Below, one piece after another: positions 41,484-49,679 of a stretch of DNA of 64,000 nt (the first letter of the stretch is position 1; each line of letters opens with the position of its first letter). Below the pieces are notes generated by a model, which was not told the origin of the DNA, searched no databases, and saw nothing but the letters and a program-made list of their open reading frames with translations. Location: positions 372,001-436,000 of the forward strand of contig CAVPWE010000001.1 of assembly GCA_963709485.1 (NCBI GenBank), written 5' to 3'. Source of the stretch: JAXDBM01 sp963709485. Lineage in GTDB: Bacteria > Desulfobacterota > Syntrophia > Syntrophales > Fen-1087. The position numbers were made by a program, and so were the translations under genes.

Positions 41484-43577
41484 TCAGGCTTTTCTTTCCT
41501 GTATTTCGATCATCAGGTGCTCAACTTTTTCGGACGGCAAAGGTTTGCTGAAAAAGAATCCCTGCATCTCTTGGCACCCCTGTTCGCACAGAAAGGATAA
41601 CTGTGCGCTGGTTTCCACACCCTCGGCAACGACTTTCAGCCCCAGACTCTGAGCCATGCTGATGATGGCCAGGACAATGGAGCGGTCGTCCGTGTTTTTC
41701 GCGATATTGACGATGAAGGATTTGTCGATTTTAAGGGTGTCGATCGGGAAACGCTTCAGTTGGCTGAGCGAGGAATAGCCGGTGCCGAAATCGTCGATGC
41801 AGATGGCGATTCCCATTTCCCTGAAGCGCTTCAGCGTCGAGATGGTGAAGCCCACATCCTGCATGATTGCCGTTTCGGTGATCTCCAGCTCGAGAAGAGA
41901 GGGGTTGACGCCTGTTTCCTCGAGAATCTGCTGTACGACGTCGGCAAAGTTCTGCCTCTTGAACTGCACGGGAGACACGTTTATGGAGATTGGAAGCGGT
42001 GTATAGCCCTTTGACTTCCACGTTCTGATCTGCCGGCAACATTCCCGAATGACCCATTCTCCGATCGGGATGATGAGGCCTGTTTCTTCCGCCAGCGGAA
42101 TGAATTTATCCGGGATGATCATTCCGAGTTCCGGATGGTTCCAACGGATTAATGCCTCCAACCCGATCATGCGTTCCCGGACCGTGTTCATCTTGGGTTG
42201 ATAGTGGATCACGAATTCGGTCCGTTTGAGCGCCTGATGCAAACTGCTCAACAGGATCATGCGGGTTGTCACGGTGGCCAGCATGTCATGGGAATAAAAC
42301 TGTAACGTATTTTTGCTGTCGCTCTTGGCCTTGTACATCGCGGTATCCGCATTTTTCAGCAGTTCGTCGACGGTCTTTCCGTCGTCGGGATACAGCGTGA
42401 TGCCCACACTGGCGGTTATGTAGAACTCGTTGCCATCGACCCGATAAGGTTCGGACAAAGTCTTCAGAATCTTCTCTGCCACGATGCTCGCATTCTCCTT
42501 GTCTCTCACATTCGGCAGCAGGATTGTGAATTCGTCGCCACCCATGCGGGCAACCGTGTCACTGGAGCGAATGACGCTCTGCAGCCGGGTCGCGACTTCC
42601 ATGAGCAGCAGATCGCCGACACGGTGGCCCGCCAAGTCATTGATGTCCTTGAAATGGTCGAGATCGACAAACATGACGGCAACCCTTTGCTTTGTTCTCT
42701 CCGCCTGTAAGATGGACTGGAGGAGACGGTCGCTGTACAGGACACGATTGGGTAGATGCGTAAGATGGTCGAAATGGGCAAGCTGCTGGAGGTGTTCCTG
42801 ACGTTCCCTTATCGTCTCTTCGTGTGACTCGATTTCCGAGAGCATCTCGTTGAAGCTTTCGATCAGGGTTCCGATTTCGTCTTCACCTGTTTTTTTTGAA
42901 CGCAGGGTGTAGTTCTTTTCATGCGAAACCCTTTTCATGGTCTGCACGAGATTCATGACCGGCAAGGACACCAGACGCTGAAGCCGGTTTGACAGAATGA
43001 AAGCGATCAGGAACGATATCAGCAAAACAGCCGCGGTGATCATGAGGGAAAGAGGGAGCTGCTCTGACAGGCCCCTCATTTTTGGACGCATAACCAGTGT
43101 ACCGATATGCGTATTATCAACCGTAATCTGCCTGATGATCGTCATCTCTTTCCCTGAGCCGATCACATGGCTTTTCATGCTTGGATTGGATGCAGGTAGT
43201 GATTTGATCGAGTCGATCCGAGGTCCTTCAGCGGACTCGGCTTTGGCCGGTGCTTCTGTCCCGTGAGGAGCCATGTATTCCGCCAGCACGAGTCCGTCGC
43301 TGGTCAGGATTTTCGCGGTCAGCACGCGGGGGCTGGCGCTCAGGGCTGACAGTGTCTTCTGAGCGTTGCTCTTGACGTTGAACAGGGTACTCTCAGAAAT
43401 GCTGGTTTCGATGATACTCGCCAGCGAGAGCAGCTCTTCCTTGATGGCCGTCCGGGATGTCAGCATCTCGCTGACAGTAAAAGCTGCGGAAATGACACAG
43501 GTCACAACGCCGCTTGTCAAAAGGATGATGAGCATCAGCTTCTGCTTCAGGGGGAGGTTGGATAATGCAGTTCGCAA
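41484..43577 (-). CDS. membrane-bound GGDEF-EAL protein (cyclic-di-GMP turnover)
   Basis: About 697 residues. A first membrane helix (LMLIILLTSGVVTCVISAAF), a periplasmic sensor of about 110 residues, a second helix (LMITAAVLLISFLIAFIL) and a HAMP-like linker precede the GGDEF domain. The GGDEF domain has an intact active site, VARMGGDEFTILLP. The EAL domain has an intact GLEALIRW signature, and DDFGTGYSSLSQLKRFP and a late Glu in VAEGVETSAQL, so both cyclase and phosphodiesterase chemistry look possible. The start is uncertain: I prefer TTG 43577, preceded by GGAGAGG, giving MRTALSNLPLKQK. The frame is open to a TTG at 43703. No partner gene is obvious. Confidence 0.88.
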   Translation of the reverse strand: MRTALSNLPLKQKLMLIILLTSGVVTCVISAAFTVSEMLTSRTAIKEELLSLASIIETSISESTLFNVKSNAQKTLSALSASPRVLTAKILTSDGLVLAEYMAPHGTEAPAKAESAEGPRIDSIKSLPASNPSMKSHVIGSGKEMTIIRQITVDNTHIGTLVMRPKMRGLSEQLPLSLMITAAVLLISFLIAFILSNRLQRLVSLPVMNLVQTMKRVSHEKNYTLRSKKTGEDEIGTLIESFNEMLSEIESHEETIRERQEHLQQLAHFDHLTHLPNRVLYSDRLLQSILQAERTKQRVAVMFVDLDHFKDINDLAGHRVGDLLLMEVATRLQSVIRSSDTVARMGGDEFTILLPNVRDKENASIVAEKILKTLSEPYRVDGNEFYITASVGITLYPDDGKTVDELLKNADTAMYKAKSDSKNTLQFYSHDMLATVTTRMILLSSLHQALKRTEFVIHYQPKMNTVRERMIGLEALIRWNHPELGMIIPDKFIPLAEETGLIIPIGEWVIRECCRQIRTWKSKGYTPLPISINVSPVQFKRQNFADVVQQILEETGVNPSLLELEITETAIMQDVGFTISTLKRFREMGIAICIDDFGTGYSSLSQLKRFPIDTLKIDKSFIVNIAKNTDDRSIVLAIISMAQSLGLKVVAEGVETSAQLSFLCEQGCQEMQGFFFSKPLPSEKVEHLMIEIQERKA

Positions 43578-43879
43578 TCTTTGTTCCTCTCCATAATGAA
43601 CAGACGTTGTGTGTCCGCTTAAAGGCTGGGGACAGATTTTCAGCCGTTCTAACGCTGCCGTCGTCAGATCGTCATCAACATGAAGCCTGTCCAGCGTACG
43701 CAACCCTTCTTTCTATACAAGGTTCTCTTTCTTAATCAAGATAAATCGAATGTCCGGAGAAGTGAAGATTTGCGTTCGAATCGATTGGCTGATGACAAAA
43801 AACCTGCGCGGTGGCCATGATTTGTGCTACATTCCAAATCATCATGTTTTCAGGGAATCATGAGAAAGGTGATGCGCCC

Positions 43880-44329
43880 ATGATGTCGGGAAAAGTTATT
43901 CTGGCACTGCTGCTGTCGGTCGCTTTTCTGTCCACCGCGGCTGGTGATGCGCGTGGAGAGGACCTCCTGGAGTTCGGCAGCGACAGCCTGGGGAACGTAT
44001 TCTATTACGACCGGGACAGCGTGAAGAAAAAGTCCGGCATGGTCACTGTGTGGACGGCAACCCGCTGGAGCGATGCCGACCGTCGCAAATTCGACATGGT
44101 TGCCGAGTTGAAAAAACGGATCGACTGTCCGGGCTGCGAGAGGCTGTCTTTAAAAAAAGATCTGTCGGAAATCCAATGCAGGGAGAACCGGATGCGCAGA
44201 GTCGCTTTCATCTTTTACGACCGGGATGGCCGGGTTCTTTACCGCTGGACCGGTCCCGCTCCGGGTGAATGGGAGGTCATCTTGCCGGGCACGTTCCAGG
44301 ATGTCTTGAAGCGGACGGTTTGTCAATGA
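43880..44329 (+). CDS. secreted Adhesin_E-like protein, copy 1
   Basis: A 149-residue protein with a signal peptide (residues 1-25, cleavage near ARG/ED). It is followed by one domain resembling surface-adhesin protein E (Adhesin_E): NVFYYDRDSVKKKSGMVTVW, a central basic segment, then SEIQCRENRMRRVAFIFYDR and WEVILPGTFQDVLKRTVC. The two late Cys residues may pair. In Haemophilus, protein E binds host vitronectin and laminin; in environmental bacteria this small fold is of unknown role. It overlaps the next gene by four bases (ATGA), and the two are paralogues. Confidence 0.72.
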   Translation: MMSGKVILALLLSVAFLSTAAGDARGEDLLEFGSDSLGNVFYYDRDSVKKKSGMVTVWTATRWSDADRRKFDMVAELKKRIDCPGCERLSLKKDLSEIQCRENRMRRVAFIFYDRDGRVLYRWTGPAPGEWEVILPGTFQDVLKRTVCQ

Positions 44330-44820
44330 AGGGGATGCTTCGCATGTCATCGGGTGGAATGACGGTTTGGATATTTCTTGCGGCAGCCTTGACGCTGCCG
44401 GTGTTCGTGAACGATGCCCGGGGGGAGCGACTGATCGAGATTGTCCGGTACGGGGATGGAGGCGCATTTTATTACGACCGGGACAGCGTGCAGAAATCGT
44501 CCGACAGGGTCCGGGTGTGGATGGTCGCCAAACTGGGCAAAGGCGAAACGGAAAAGGAGAGAATGATCCTGTCCCTGCAAAGCATCAACACCCACCAGGA
44601 AGCCGGGGTGTTGTCGGATATTGCCACGTTCCTGGAGATCGAATGCGCGGGGGGCCGGGTGCGCGTCATCACATCCTCCCATTACGACGGGGAAGGGCGA
44701 ATTCATTATTCGGATAACCTGAGCACGCAAAACGGGTGGAAAGATATCGTTCCCGGCTCGTTCATGGAAGGTTTGAAGATAAAGGTGTGCAGGCAGCTTC
44801 CGCTGCGCGAACGGCGTTGA
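44326..44820 (+). CDS. secreted Adhesin_E-like protein, copy 2
   Basis: A 164-residue paralogue of the preceding gene: signal peptide (about 1-34), then GAFYYDRDSVQKSSDRVRVW, a central helix, FLEIECAGGRVRVITSSHYD and WKDIVPGSFMEGLKIKVC in the same order and spacing as copy 1. The start ATG at 44326 overlaps the upstream stop, so translation is coupled. The two proteins have diverged strongly, so the duplication is not recent. Function unknown. Confidence 0.72.
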   Translation: MKGMLRMSSGGMTVWIFLAAALTLPVFVNDARGERLIEIVRYGDGGAFYYDRDSVQKSSDRVRVWMVAKLGKGETEKERMILSLQSINTHQEAGVLSDIATFLEIECAGGRVRVITSSHYDGEGRIHYSDNLSTQNGWKDIVPGSFMEGLKIKVCRQLPLRERR

Positions 44821-44858
44821 CATTCAGGATGTGGGATCGAAGATAAAACTGCAAAGCG

Positions 44859-44922
44859 GGGATGGCTCTGCCCGGAGGGGTCAGAGCGTCCTTGTCATGT
44901 TCCCCGACGGCAGAGCCATCCC
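44859..44922. repeat. perfect 14-bp inverted repeat between convergent genes
   Basis: GGGATGGCTCTGCC at 44859-44872 is the exact complement of GGCAGAGCCATCCC at 44909-44922 with a 36-base loop. It lies between the convergent ends of the Adhesin_E pair and the small minus-strand gene, with AAAAATG after it. It may be a bidirectional terminator or the ends of a tiny mobile-element relic. Confidence 0.55.
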
Positions 44923-44941
44923 GAAAAATGTAAGATCTGCA

Positions 44942-45124
44942 TCAAATCCCCTTCTCCTTTAACCGCCCGGCGATTATCCGGATGATGTCTTCCCGCTGCC
45001 TGAGGCTCCTGCGAAATTCCCTGTCCTCCGTGTTGACGATCTCAATCCGCAGGTTAGATAGGTACCGTTCCAGAAACTCCAGAAGCGCCTTTCCCTCGTC
45101 CGGTGTCAATTCCAGTGTAGACAT
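44942..45124 (-). CDS. small charged protein, function unknown
   Basis: A 60-residue protein with an excellent ribosome site (AGAAAGGAGG) before the ATG at 45124. The sequence MSTLELTPDEGKALLEFLER and the following segment are nearly all helical and charged, with no Cys or membrane segment. Short proteins of this look are frequent in related anaerobes; I cannot name a family. It is transcribed in the same direction as the DUF3303-like gene upstream. Confidence 0.65.
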   Translation of the reverse strand: MSTLELTPDEGKALLEFLERYLSNLRIEIVNTEDREFRRSLRQREDIIRIIAGRLKEKGI

Positions 45125-45181
45125 GGCAGGCCTCCTTTCTCATAAGGATGAATTACGATATCCCCATCGGGCCGTTCCTCA

Positions 45182-45442
45182 TCATTTCTTCATGAGGGCA
45201 TCCTTCGTGGCGCCGACGGGATATACGGGAAATATCTCGAATGCCAGAAGGTCGATCCACGCGGCCCTTGCCGCAATCAGGCCTTTCGCGTCCGTATCCA
45301 CCACGTAAATGGTCCGGCAGCCCTGGAGATCGTAAAACTCGGAGATCACCTTCACGTCCTCCGGCCAATTCCATGTTACCCTTTTTGTTCTCACCTCCCT
45401 TTCGTCCATGTGGTCCCATGTGCAGATCATCATGAAGTACAT
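45182..45442 (-). CDS. DUF3303-like small protein
   Basis: An 86-residue protein beginning MYFMMICTWDHMDEREVRTK, preceded by GGGAGGTGAG at a good distance from ATG 45442. It contains CRTIYVVDTDAKGLIAARAA and ends with FEIFPVYPVGATKDALMKK. The overall pattern (short ferredoxin-like alpha/beta, late FE-x-x-PV-x-P) is like DUF3303 proteins, whose role is unknown. A perfect hairpin CTGGAG/CTCCAG at 45472-45489 lies about 30 bases before the start and could be an operator or leader structure. The upstream bases 45490-45655 hold no gene that I can see. Confidence 0.6.
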   Translation of the reverse strand: MYFMMICTWDHMDEREVRTKRVTWNWPEDVKVISEFYDLQGCRTIYVVDTDAKGLIAARAAWIDLLAFEIFPVYPVGATKDALMKK

Positions 45443-45655
45443 AAGCTCACCTCCCTTCCCAGTTGAAATTTCTGGAGTGCACCCTCCAGTATTCGCTTTG
45501 ATTCTACTCCCATTGTGGCGGTTTGGCAATCATCAAAAACATCGCCCGGTAACATTTTTTGACCAGCAGCGGGTTTTTTCCGAGACGTGAAAAATCATCG
45601 AATCATTGGGAATTGCTGAGGAATCTGTTGCTGGAAGGAGAAGGGGAAGGTCCTG

Positions 45656-46378
45656 TTATTTTTTGGCGGCAGTCGATGAAATGGCCTCTCCGCTCAGCCC
45701 CGAGAGGTTTTGCAGCCATTTCGTCAGTTCGCCGATGAGGCGTTTTTTTCGCCCCCGCGCGAGTTCCTGATCGGCCCGGTCCTTCCGGATCCGGTCGAGG
45801 TCATGGATCATGTCTGCCGCTTTCCGGTTGTCCGGCTCTTTCTGGAGGATGGCGTTCAGGACCTCCCGGGCCATGTCAGGATGATTCTGCTTGATGTAGA
45901 GTTCGGCCAGCGTCAGCGTATATAAATCCGAGGATATCTGCGCATCCTCCGCCTTTTCGTCCGCACCGTCGCTCCAGGCCGGTAAAGGCGTATCGCCCCG
46001 CGCGGGCTCCATCGTACGCAGCTTCCAGGAGACTTCCCTCGCCCGCTCCGAGCGCGGGTTCAGGGCGGTGAATCTCCTGTAAAACCGGATCGCCTCCTGT
46101 GTCAGTCCCCCTTTGCGGCAGACATCCCCCATGACGAGATGGAATTTGGACAACTCGGTGATGGTCTCCTCGACTTCGCCGAGCAGTTCCTTGACCTTGT
46201 GTATCCTGCCCGTTTTCATCCAGACCTGGCAGAGGACCGTTTTGGCGTCAACGTCCTTCGGCCGGTCGCCGAGCCTGGTTTCGGCAAAGTCCTCCGCTTC
46301 CTGGTACAGCCCGTTGTCCAGGTAGAAATGAGCCTGACTGAGGAATCTCTCTACATCCTTTGGATCGTTCTGGGCCAT
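45656..46378 (-). CDS. TPR-repeat protein
   Basis: A 240-residue protein of tetratricopeptide-type helical repeats: FLSQAHFYLDNGLYQEAEDF (about 12-31), the region around DAKTVLCQVWMKTGRIHKV, SKFHLVMGDVCRKGGLTQEA and TLTLAELYIKQNHPDMAREV. A basic linker with RGRKKRLIGEL and a short helical tail follow. TPR proteins act as protein-protein scaffolds; no enzymatic domain is present. I start at the ATG at 46378, since the longer frame has no repeat structure. It follows the N-ATPase region genes on the same strand, 248 bases after the RsbRD-N-like gene; those bases hold no gene that I can see. Confidence 0.75.
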   Translation of the reverse strand: MAQNDPKDVERFLSQAHFYLDNGLYQEAEDFAETRLGDRPKDVDAKTVLCQVWMKTGRIHKVKELLGEVEETITELSKFHLVMGDVCRKGGLTQEAIRFYRRFTALNPRSERAREVSWKLRTMEPARGDTPLPAWSDGADEKAEDAQISSDLYTLTLAELYIKQNHPDMAREVLNAILQKEPDNRKAADMIHDLDRIRKDRADQELARGRKKRLIGELTKWLQNLSGLSGEAISSTAAKK

Positions 46379-46626
46379 TTGTTCCCGCCTGTCCTGCAAA
46401 CGAAAAATCGGACGGATAGACGTTCTCCGTGGTTGGTGAAATATAGGGAAAGCAAACGGGTATGTCAAGGCGGGATCGCAAAATAAAGGTCAACGCTCGC
46501 TCCCGCATCGGGCGGGTCCCGCGCTGTCGTCGTCCTGAACGGACATCACGGGTTCCCGCGTCTCGAGCGTTTGGAACGATGCATCTCAGCCGCAGCGGAG
46601 GATCTTTTCTGCCGCCGTCCCGGCAT

Positions 46627-47142
46627 TTATTTCGCGGCGGCGCCCCACCAGAAGGACGGCGGATTCTTGACCTTCAATGCCTTGAATTGATCCTCGACCT
46701 CCTTTCGAAGCAGCTCTTCGTATTTGGCTACGATGACATAGGTCGCGTAATCGAACATCAGGATCGTGCGGTTGAGGCTTTCCGTGGCCTGATGATGTTC
46801 GACTGCCGTCGTAAATACATTCTCATACTGCGCATACAGCCACATGTGGCGCCGCATCAGCGTGATGGCGTAGATCAGCTGGGGCAGTGGAATGCGCGCC
46901 TTGAAGCTGTCTTCCGCGTATTTTGTGAACAGGGTTTGTGCCTCCTCGAAAGGCGAATCCGAGAGGAAAAGCTTCACGAAGCGGTTGTAGTAAATCATTG
47001 CCTGCTGGACGGCCTTTTCTTCCGGCATCGTGTGATAGTAGGGCGTTCTCGGATTCATTTTGATGTTGTTGTACCACTGCTTGGCGATGGCCTCCGCATG
47101 TCTCTCCGTAATCTCGATTAATTTCGAAGCGTATGATTTCAT
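46627..47142 (-). CDS. RsbRD-N-like helical sensor protein, copy 1
   Basis: A 171-residue all-helical protein. It resembles the RsbRD N-terminal (globin-like sensor) domain: KLIEITERHAEAIAKQWYNN, PLPQLIYAITLMRRHMWLYA and TESLNRTILMFDYATYVIVA. No STAS or kinase domain is attached. A close paralogue lies at 56614-57081, on the other side of the N-ATPase operon. The gene has AAGGAGGT before the ATG at 47142. Possible roles are signal sensing or partner binding; haem binding is not established. The family name is a resemblance, not a proof. Confidence 0.65.
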   Translation of the reverse strand: MKSYASKLIEITERHAEAIAKQWYNNIKMNPRTPYYHTMPEEKAVQQAMIYYNRFVKLFLSDSPFEEAQTLFTKYAEDSFKARIPLPQLIYAITLMRRHMWLYAQYENVFTTAVEHHQATESLNRTILMFDYATYVIVAKYEELLRKEVEDQFKALKVKNPPSFWWGAAAK

Positions 47143-47230
47143 GATCTTACCTCCTTGATGTCCGCAGAATGGTTGGGCTCCCCGTCAACAGATCCGTTTC
47201 ATCGATGTGCGTTTCTTTCTGTCTCTCCAC

Positions 47231-48625
47231 TCAGCCTTTCTTCGGGCCTCCGGTTTTCAGGGCGCTTTCCGCTGCCTTTTGATCCGTAATGTCCTCCAGG
47301 GTCTCTACGGCTCCGATGAGTTCCCCATGACTGTCCCGAATGACGGCGGCTGTAAAGCGAAGCCAGCACCCTTTTTTGCCCAGATCGGGGAAGAAATCCG
47401 TCGCCTCGTAAGCGTCTTCCATGATGTCGAACTTCCGGTATTTTCCGGAATACCACTTGGAAACGTTCTTCGCCGCGCTGTCCACCAGCAGGTCTGCCAT
47501 GCAGGGCCTTTCCTTTGCATAGAAGGCCCGCCAGTGCTTGTTGGTTCCGATCATTTCTTCAGCGGATATTTTGCTCAATTTTTCCAGGGCGCGGTTCCAG
47601 AGAATGACCTTGTGGTCCTTTCCGATCACGAAGGCGGGAATGGAAAAACCCTGGAAAATGCTGTTCAGTCTCTTCTCGCTCTCCAGCAGTCTCTGCTCCG
47701 TGAGTTTTCGCTCCGTGAAATCTTCCAGCGTCTCGATTGCGCCGACGAGGGCTCCCTTGGAACTCCGGATGGCCGCGGCGGTGAACCGGAGCCAGCGGCC
47801 GTTTTCACCCAGGTCGGGGAAGAATCCCTCCGCCTCGAAAGTTTCGTCGAGCAGCTTCGACCTGGAAACACCCCGATACCACTCCGGGATGGTGTCCAGG
47901 GACTGGTCGACCAGAAGGTCGGCCATGCAGGGCCTCTCCTTGGCGTAAAAGGCGCGCCAATGCTGCTGGGTCCCGATCACCTCTTCCGCCGGGATCCGGC
48001 TCAACTGTTCGAGCGCCCGGTTCCAGTAGATTACCTTGTGATTGAGTCCGATTACGAAGGTCGCGATGGGCGATCCCTCGATGACGCTGAAAAGCCGCTG
48101 CTCGCTTTCCCGCATTGACAATTCGGCGGACATGCGTTCCGTGATGTCCTCCAGGGTCTCCACGGCGCCCACGAGGCGGCCTTTCGCATCTTTGATCGCG
48201 GCCGCGGTGAACCGGAGCCAGCGGCCGTTCTCCCCGAGGTTGGGGAAGAAGTTAGTTGCCTCATAGGCATCCTCCAGCAGATCGGATTTCATATATTTGC
48301 CTTCGTACCACTTCGGGATCCGCTCCACCGTGCCGTCTACGAGCAGGTCCGCCATGCAGGGTCTTTCCTCCGCATAGAAGGCTTTCCAGTGCTTGTTCGT
48401 GCCGACAACCTCGCGCATCGGAATCCCGCTGAGCTGCTCCAGGGCCCGGTTCCAGAAGATTACCTTGTGGTCTCGTCCAATCACGAAAGCGGGAATGGAG
48501 AAACCCTGGATGGTGCTCTGCAGCAGATGATCGGATTCCCCCGAAGCGATTTGCCGTTCCGTTTTCTTCCCGCGGACTTTGTCGCGTCCGCCCGCATCCT
48601 TTTCCTTGCCGGTTTTTCTTTTCAT
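47231..48625 (-). CDS. protein of three tandem PAS domains without output domain
   Basis: A 464-residue protein made of three near-copies of one PAS domain at about residues 37-164, 178-304 and 318-448. Each has AFVIG(K/R)DHKVIxWNRALE, then HWxAFYxxERPCMADLLVD, then FFPxLGxxGxWLRFTAAxI and LVGAxETLEDxT. The first 30 residues are Lys/Arg-rich; no kinase, cyclase or DNA-binding domain follows. The same domain occurs once in the histidine kinase at 59273-61462. A sensor or adaptor acting through protein contacts is the simplest reading. The ligand is unknown; the invariant Cys in RPCMADLL is a candidate site. Confidence 0.85.
   Translation of the reverse strand: MKRKTGKEKDAGGRDKVRGKKTERQIASGESDHLLQSTIQGFSIPAFVIGRDHKVIFWNRALEQLSGIPMREVVGTNKHWKAFYAEERPCMADLLVDGTVERIPKWYEGKYMKSDLLEDAYEATNFFPNLGENGRWLRFTAAAIKDAKGRLVGAVETLEDITERMSAELSMRESEQRLFSVIEGSPIATFVIGLNHKVIYWNRALEQLSRIPAEEVIGTQQHWRAFYAKERPCMADLLVDQSLDTIPEWYRGVSRSKLLDETFEAEGFFPDLGENGRWLRFTAAAIRSSKGALVGAIETLEDFTERKLTEQRLLESEKRLNSIFQGFSIPAFVIGKDHKVILWNRALEKLSKISAEEMIGTNKHWRAFYAKERPCMADLLVDSAAKNVSKWYSGKYRKFDIMEDAYEATDFFPDLGKKGCWLRFTAAVIRDSHGELIGAVETLEDITDQKAAESALKTGGPKKG
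47285..48515 (-). repeat. three tandem PAS-coding repeats
   Basis: DNA-level repetition inside the triple-PAS gene: the segment beginning CCATGCAGGG on the plus strand recurs near 47498, 47924 and 48352 at a period of about 425 bases, and once more near 61191 in the histidine-kinase gene. The copies differ at many third positions, so the duplications are not recent. Confidence 0.7.
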
Positions 48626-48738
48626 GGGTCGCTCCCTCCTTTGCCGATCCGGAACTGTGAAATGCCGGATCTACCTGAAGTTCCTGCGGTCTGTTTCCAC
48701 TCTTTCATGCCGACGCAAGTTCGTTTTCAAATGTAAGG

Positions 48739-49596
48739 CTACCTGTTTTTTCTCATCTTGAACGCGATTTTGATCGCTTCCGCGGCCCCTTCGATCGTCG
48801 TGCCCCCCGTGTTGATCAGGATGTCATATTGACCCGGATCGGAACAGTCGGCGTTGAAATGTTTCCGGATGAAGGCCTTGCGGTTGTTTTCCGTCTTGAG
48901 GATGTACTGCTCCGCCTCCGCCCGGACACACCCGCGGTCTTCCATGACATACCGGATGCGGTCCTCCAGCGGAGCGATGATCCGGACCCGGAAGGTGTTG
49001 GCCCGGGGCAGGATGTAATTGGCGCCCCGGCCGACAATGATGGCGTTGCCGTATCGTCCCACCGTGCCGATGACCTTGGTCAGGTGCTGCATGAATTCAT
49101 CCGGCCAGAGGTGGCGGTCCCGGAACAATGCGGTGAGAAAGGAGTCCCGGAGCGTCACTTCCTTCTCGTCCAGGGATTCGATGACCTTCCGGCTCATCTT
49201 GGCGCTCTCGGCAACGTGCTGGATGATCTGGCCGCCCATGAGGTCCATGGACAGATCCTTGGCCAGCTTTCTTGCGATTTCGCTGCCGCCGCTGCCGGGC
49301 TCCCGCGAGATGGTGATGACTGGGCCGCCCTTGGCCTTCTCCCTTTCGAGGCCGTAGTCGAAGACGTCCATTCCGTCCTCGATCAGGCCCCGCCATTTTT
49401 TCAACTGCTGCTCGACCATCCGGTCCATGACGGTCCGTTCGTCTTCCATGCCTTCGACGGGGATTTCTTTGATCGACAGATCCCTCGTGTAATCGGGACA
49501 ATTGACGTTCAGAAAAGAGTCCGTCGCTATCCTGTATCTTTTCTGGCAATCCTTCCGCCAGGCGCAGATACCGCATATTCGTCGCTCCGTTGCCAT
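48739..49596 (-). CDS. cytidylate kinase-like protein with four-Cys N-terminus
   Basis: A 285-residue P-loop protein. Residues about 94-110 are VITISREPGSGGSEIARKL, the signature of the cytidylate-kinase-like family (used in signalling/uncharacterised kinases). FRVRIIAPLEDRIRYVMEDR and YDILINTGGTTIEGAAEAIK complete the core. The N-terminal 35 residues hold four Cys (8, 11, 17, 33; pattern C-x2-C-x5-C-x15-C) that could bind Zn or an Fe-S cluster; this extension is not part of the kinase fold. The ATG at 49596 is preceded by AGGGGGG. It lies 83 bases after atpG at the end of the N-ATPase operon. The substrate is unknown. Confidence 0.78.
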   Translation of the reverse strand: MATERRICGICAWRKDCQKRYRIATDSFLNVNCPDYTRDLSIKEIPVEGMEDERTVMDRMVEQQLKKWRGLIEDGMDVFDYGLEREKAKGGPVITISREPGSGGSEIARKLAKDLSMDLMGGQIIQHVAESAKMSRKVIESLDEKEVTLRDSFLTALFRDRHLWPDEFMQHLTKVIGTVGRYGNAIIVGRGANYILPRANTFRVRIIAPLEDRIRYVMEDRGCVRAEAEQYILKTENNRKAFIRKHFNADCSDPGQYDILINTGGTTIEGAAEAIKIAFKMRKNR

Positions 49597-49679
49597 GATC
49601 ATTACCCCCCTTTCCGTAAAATGTGACTGCTGCTTGGAGACGCCATCGGCCGTGCCCCAACCTTCACGATGCCGTTGGA

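Noticed and set aside
43560..43703. N-terminal extension of the GGDEF-EAL protein from the TTG at 43703
   Set aside because: The extra 42 residues precede the cytoplasmic start of the first membrane helix and look unstructured; TTG 43577 has a better-spaced GGAGAGG. Not fully excluded.
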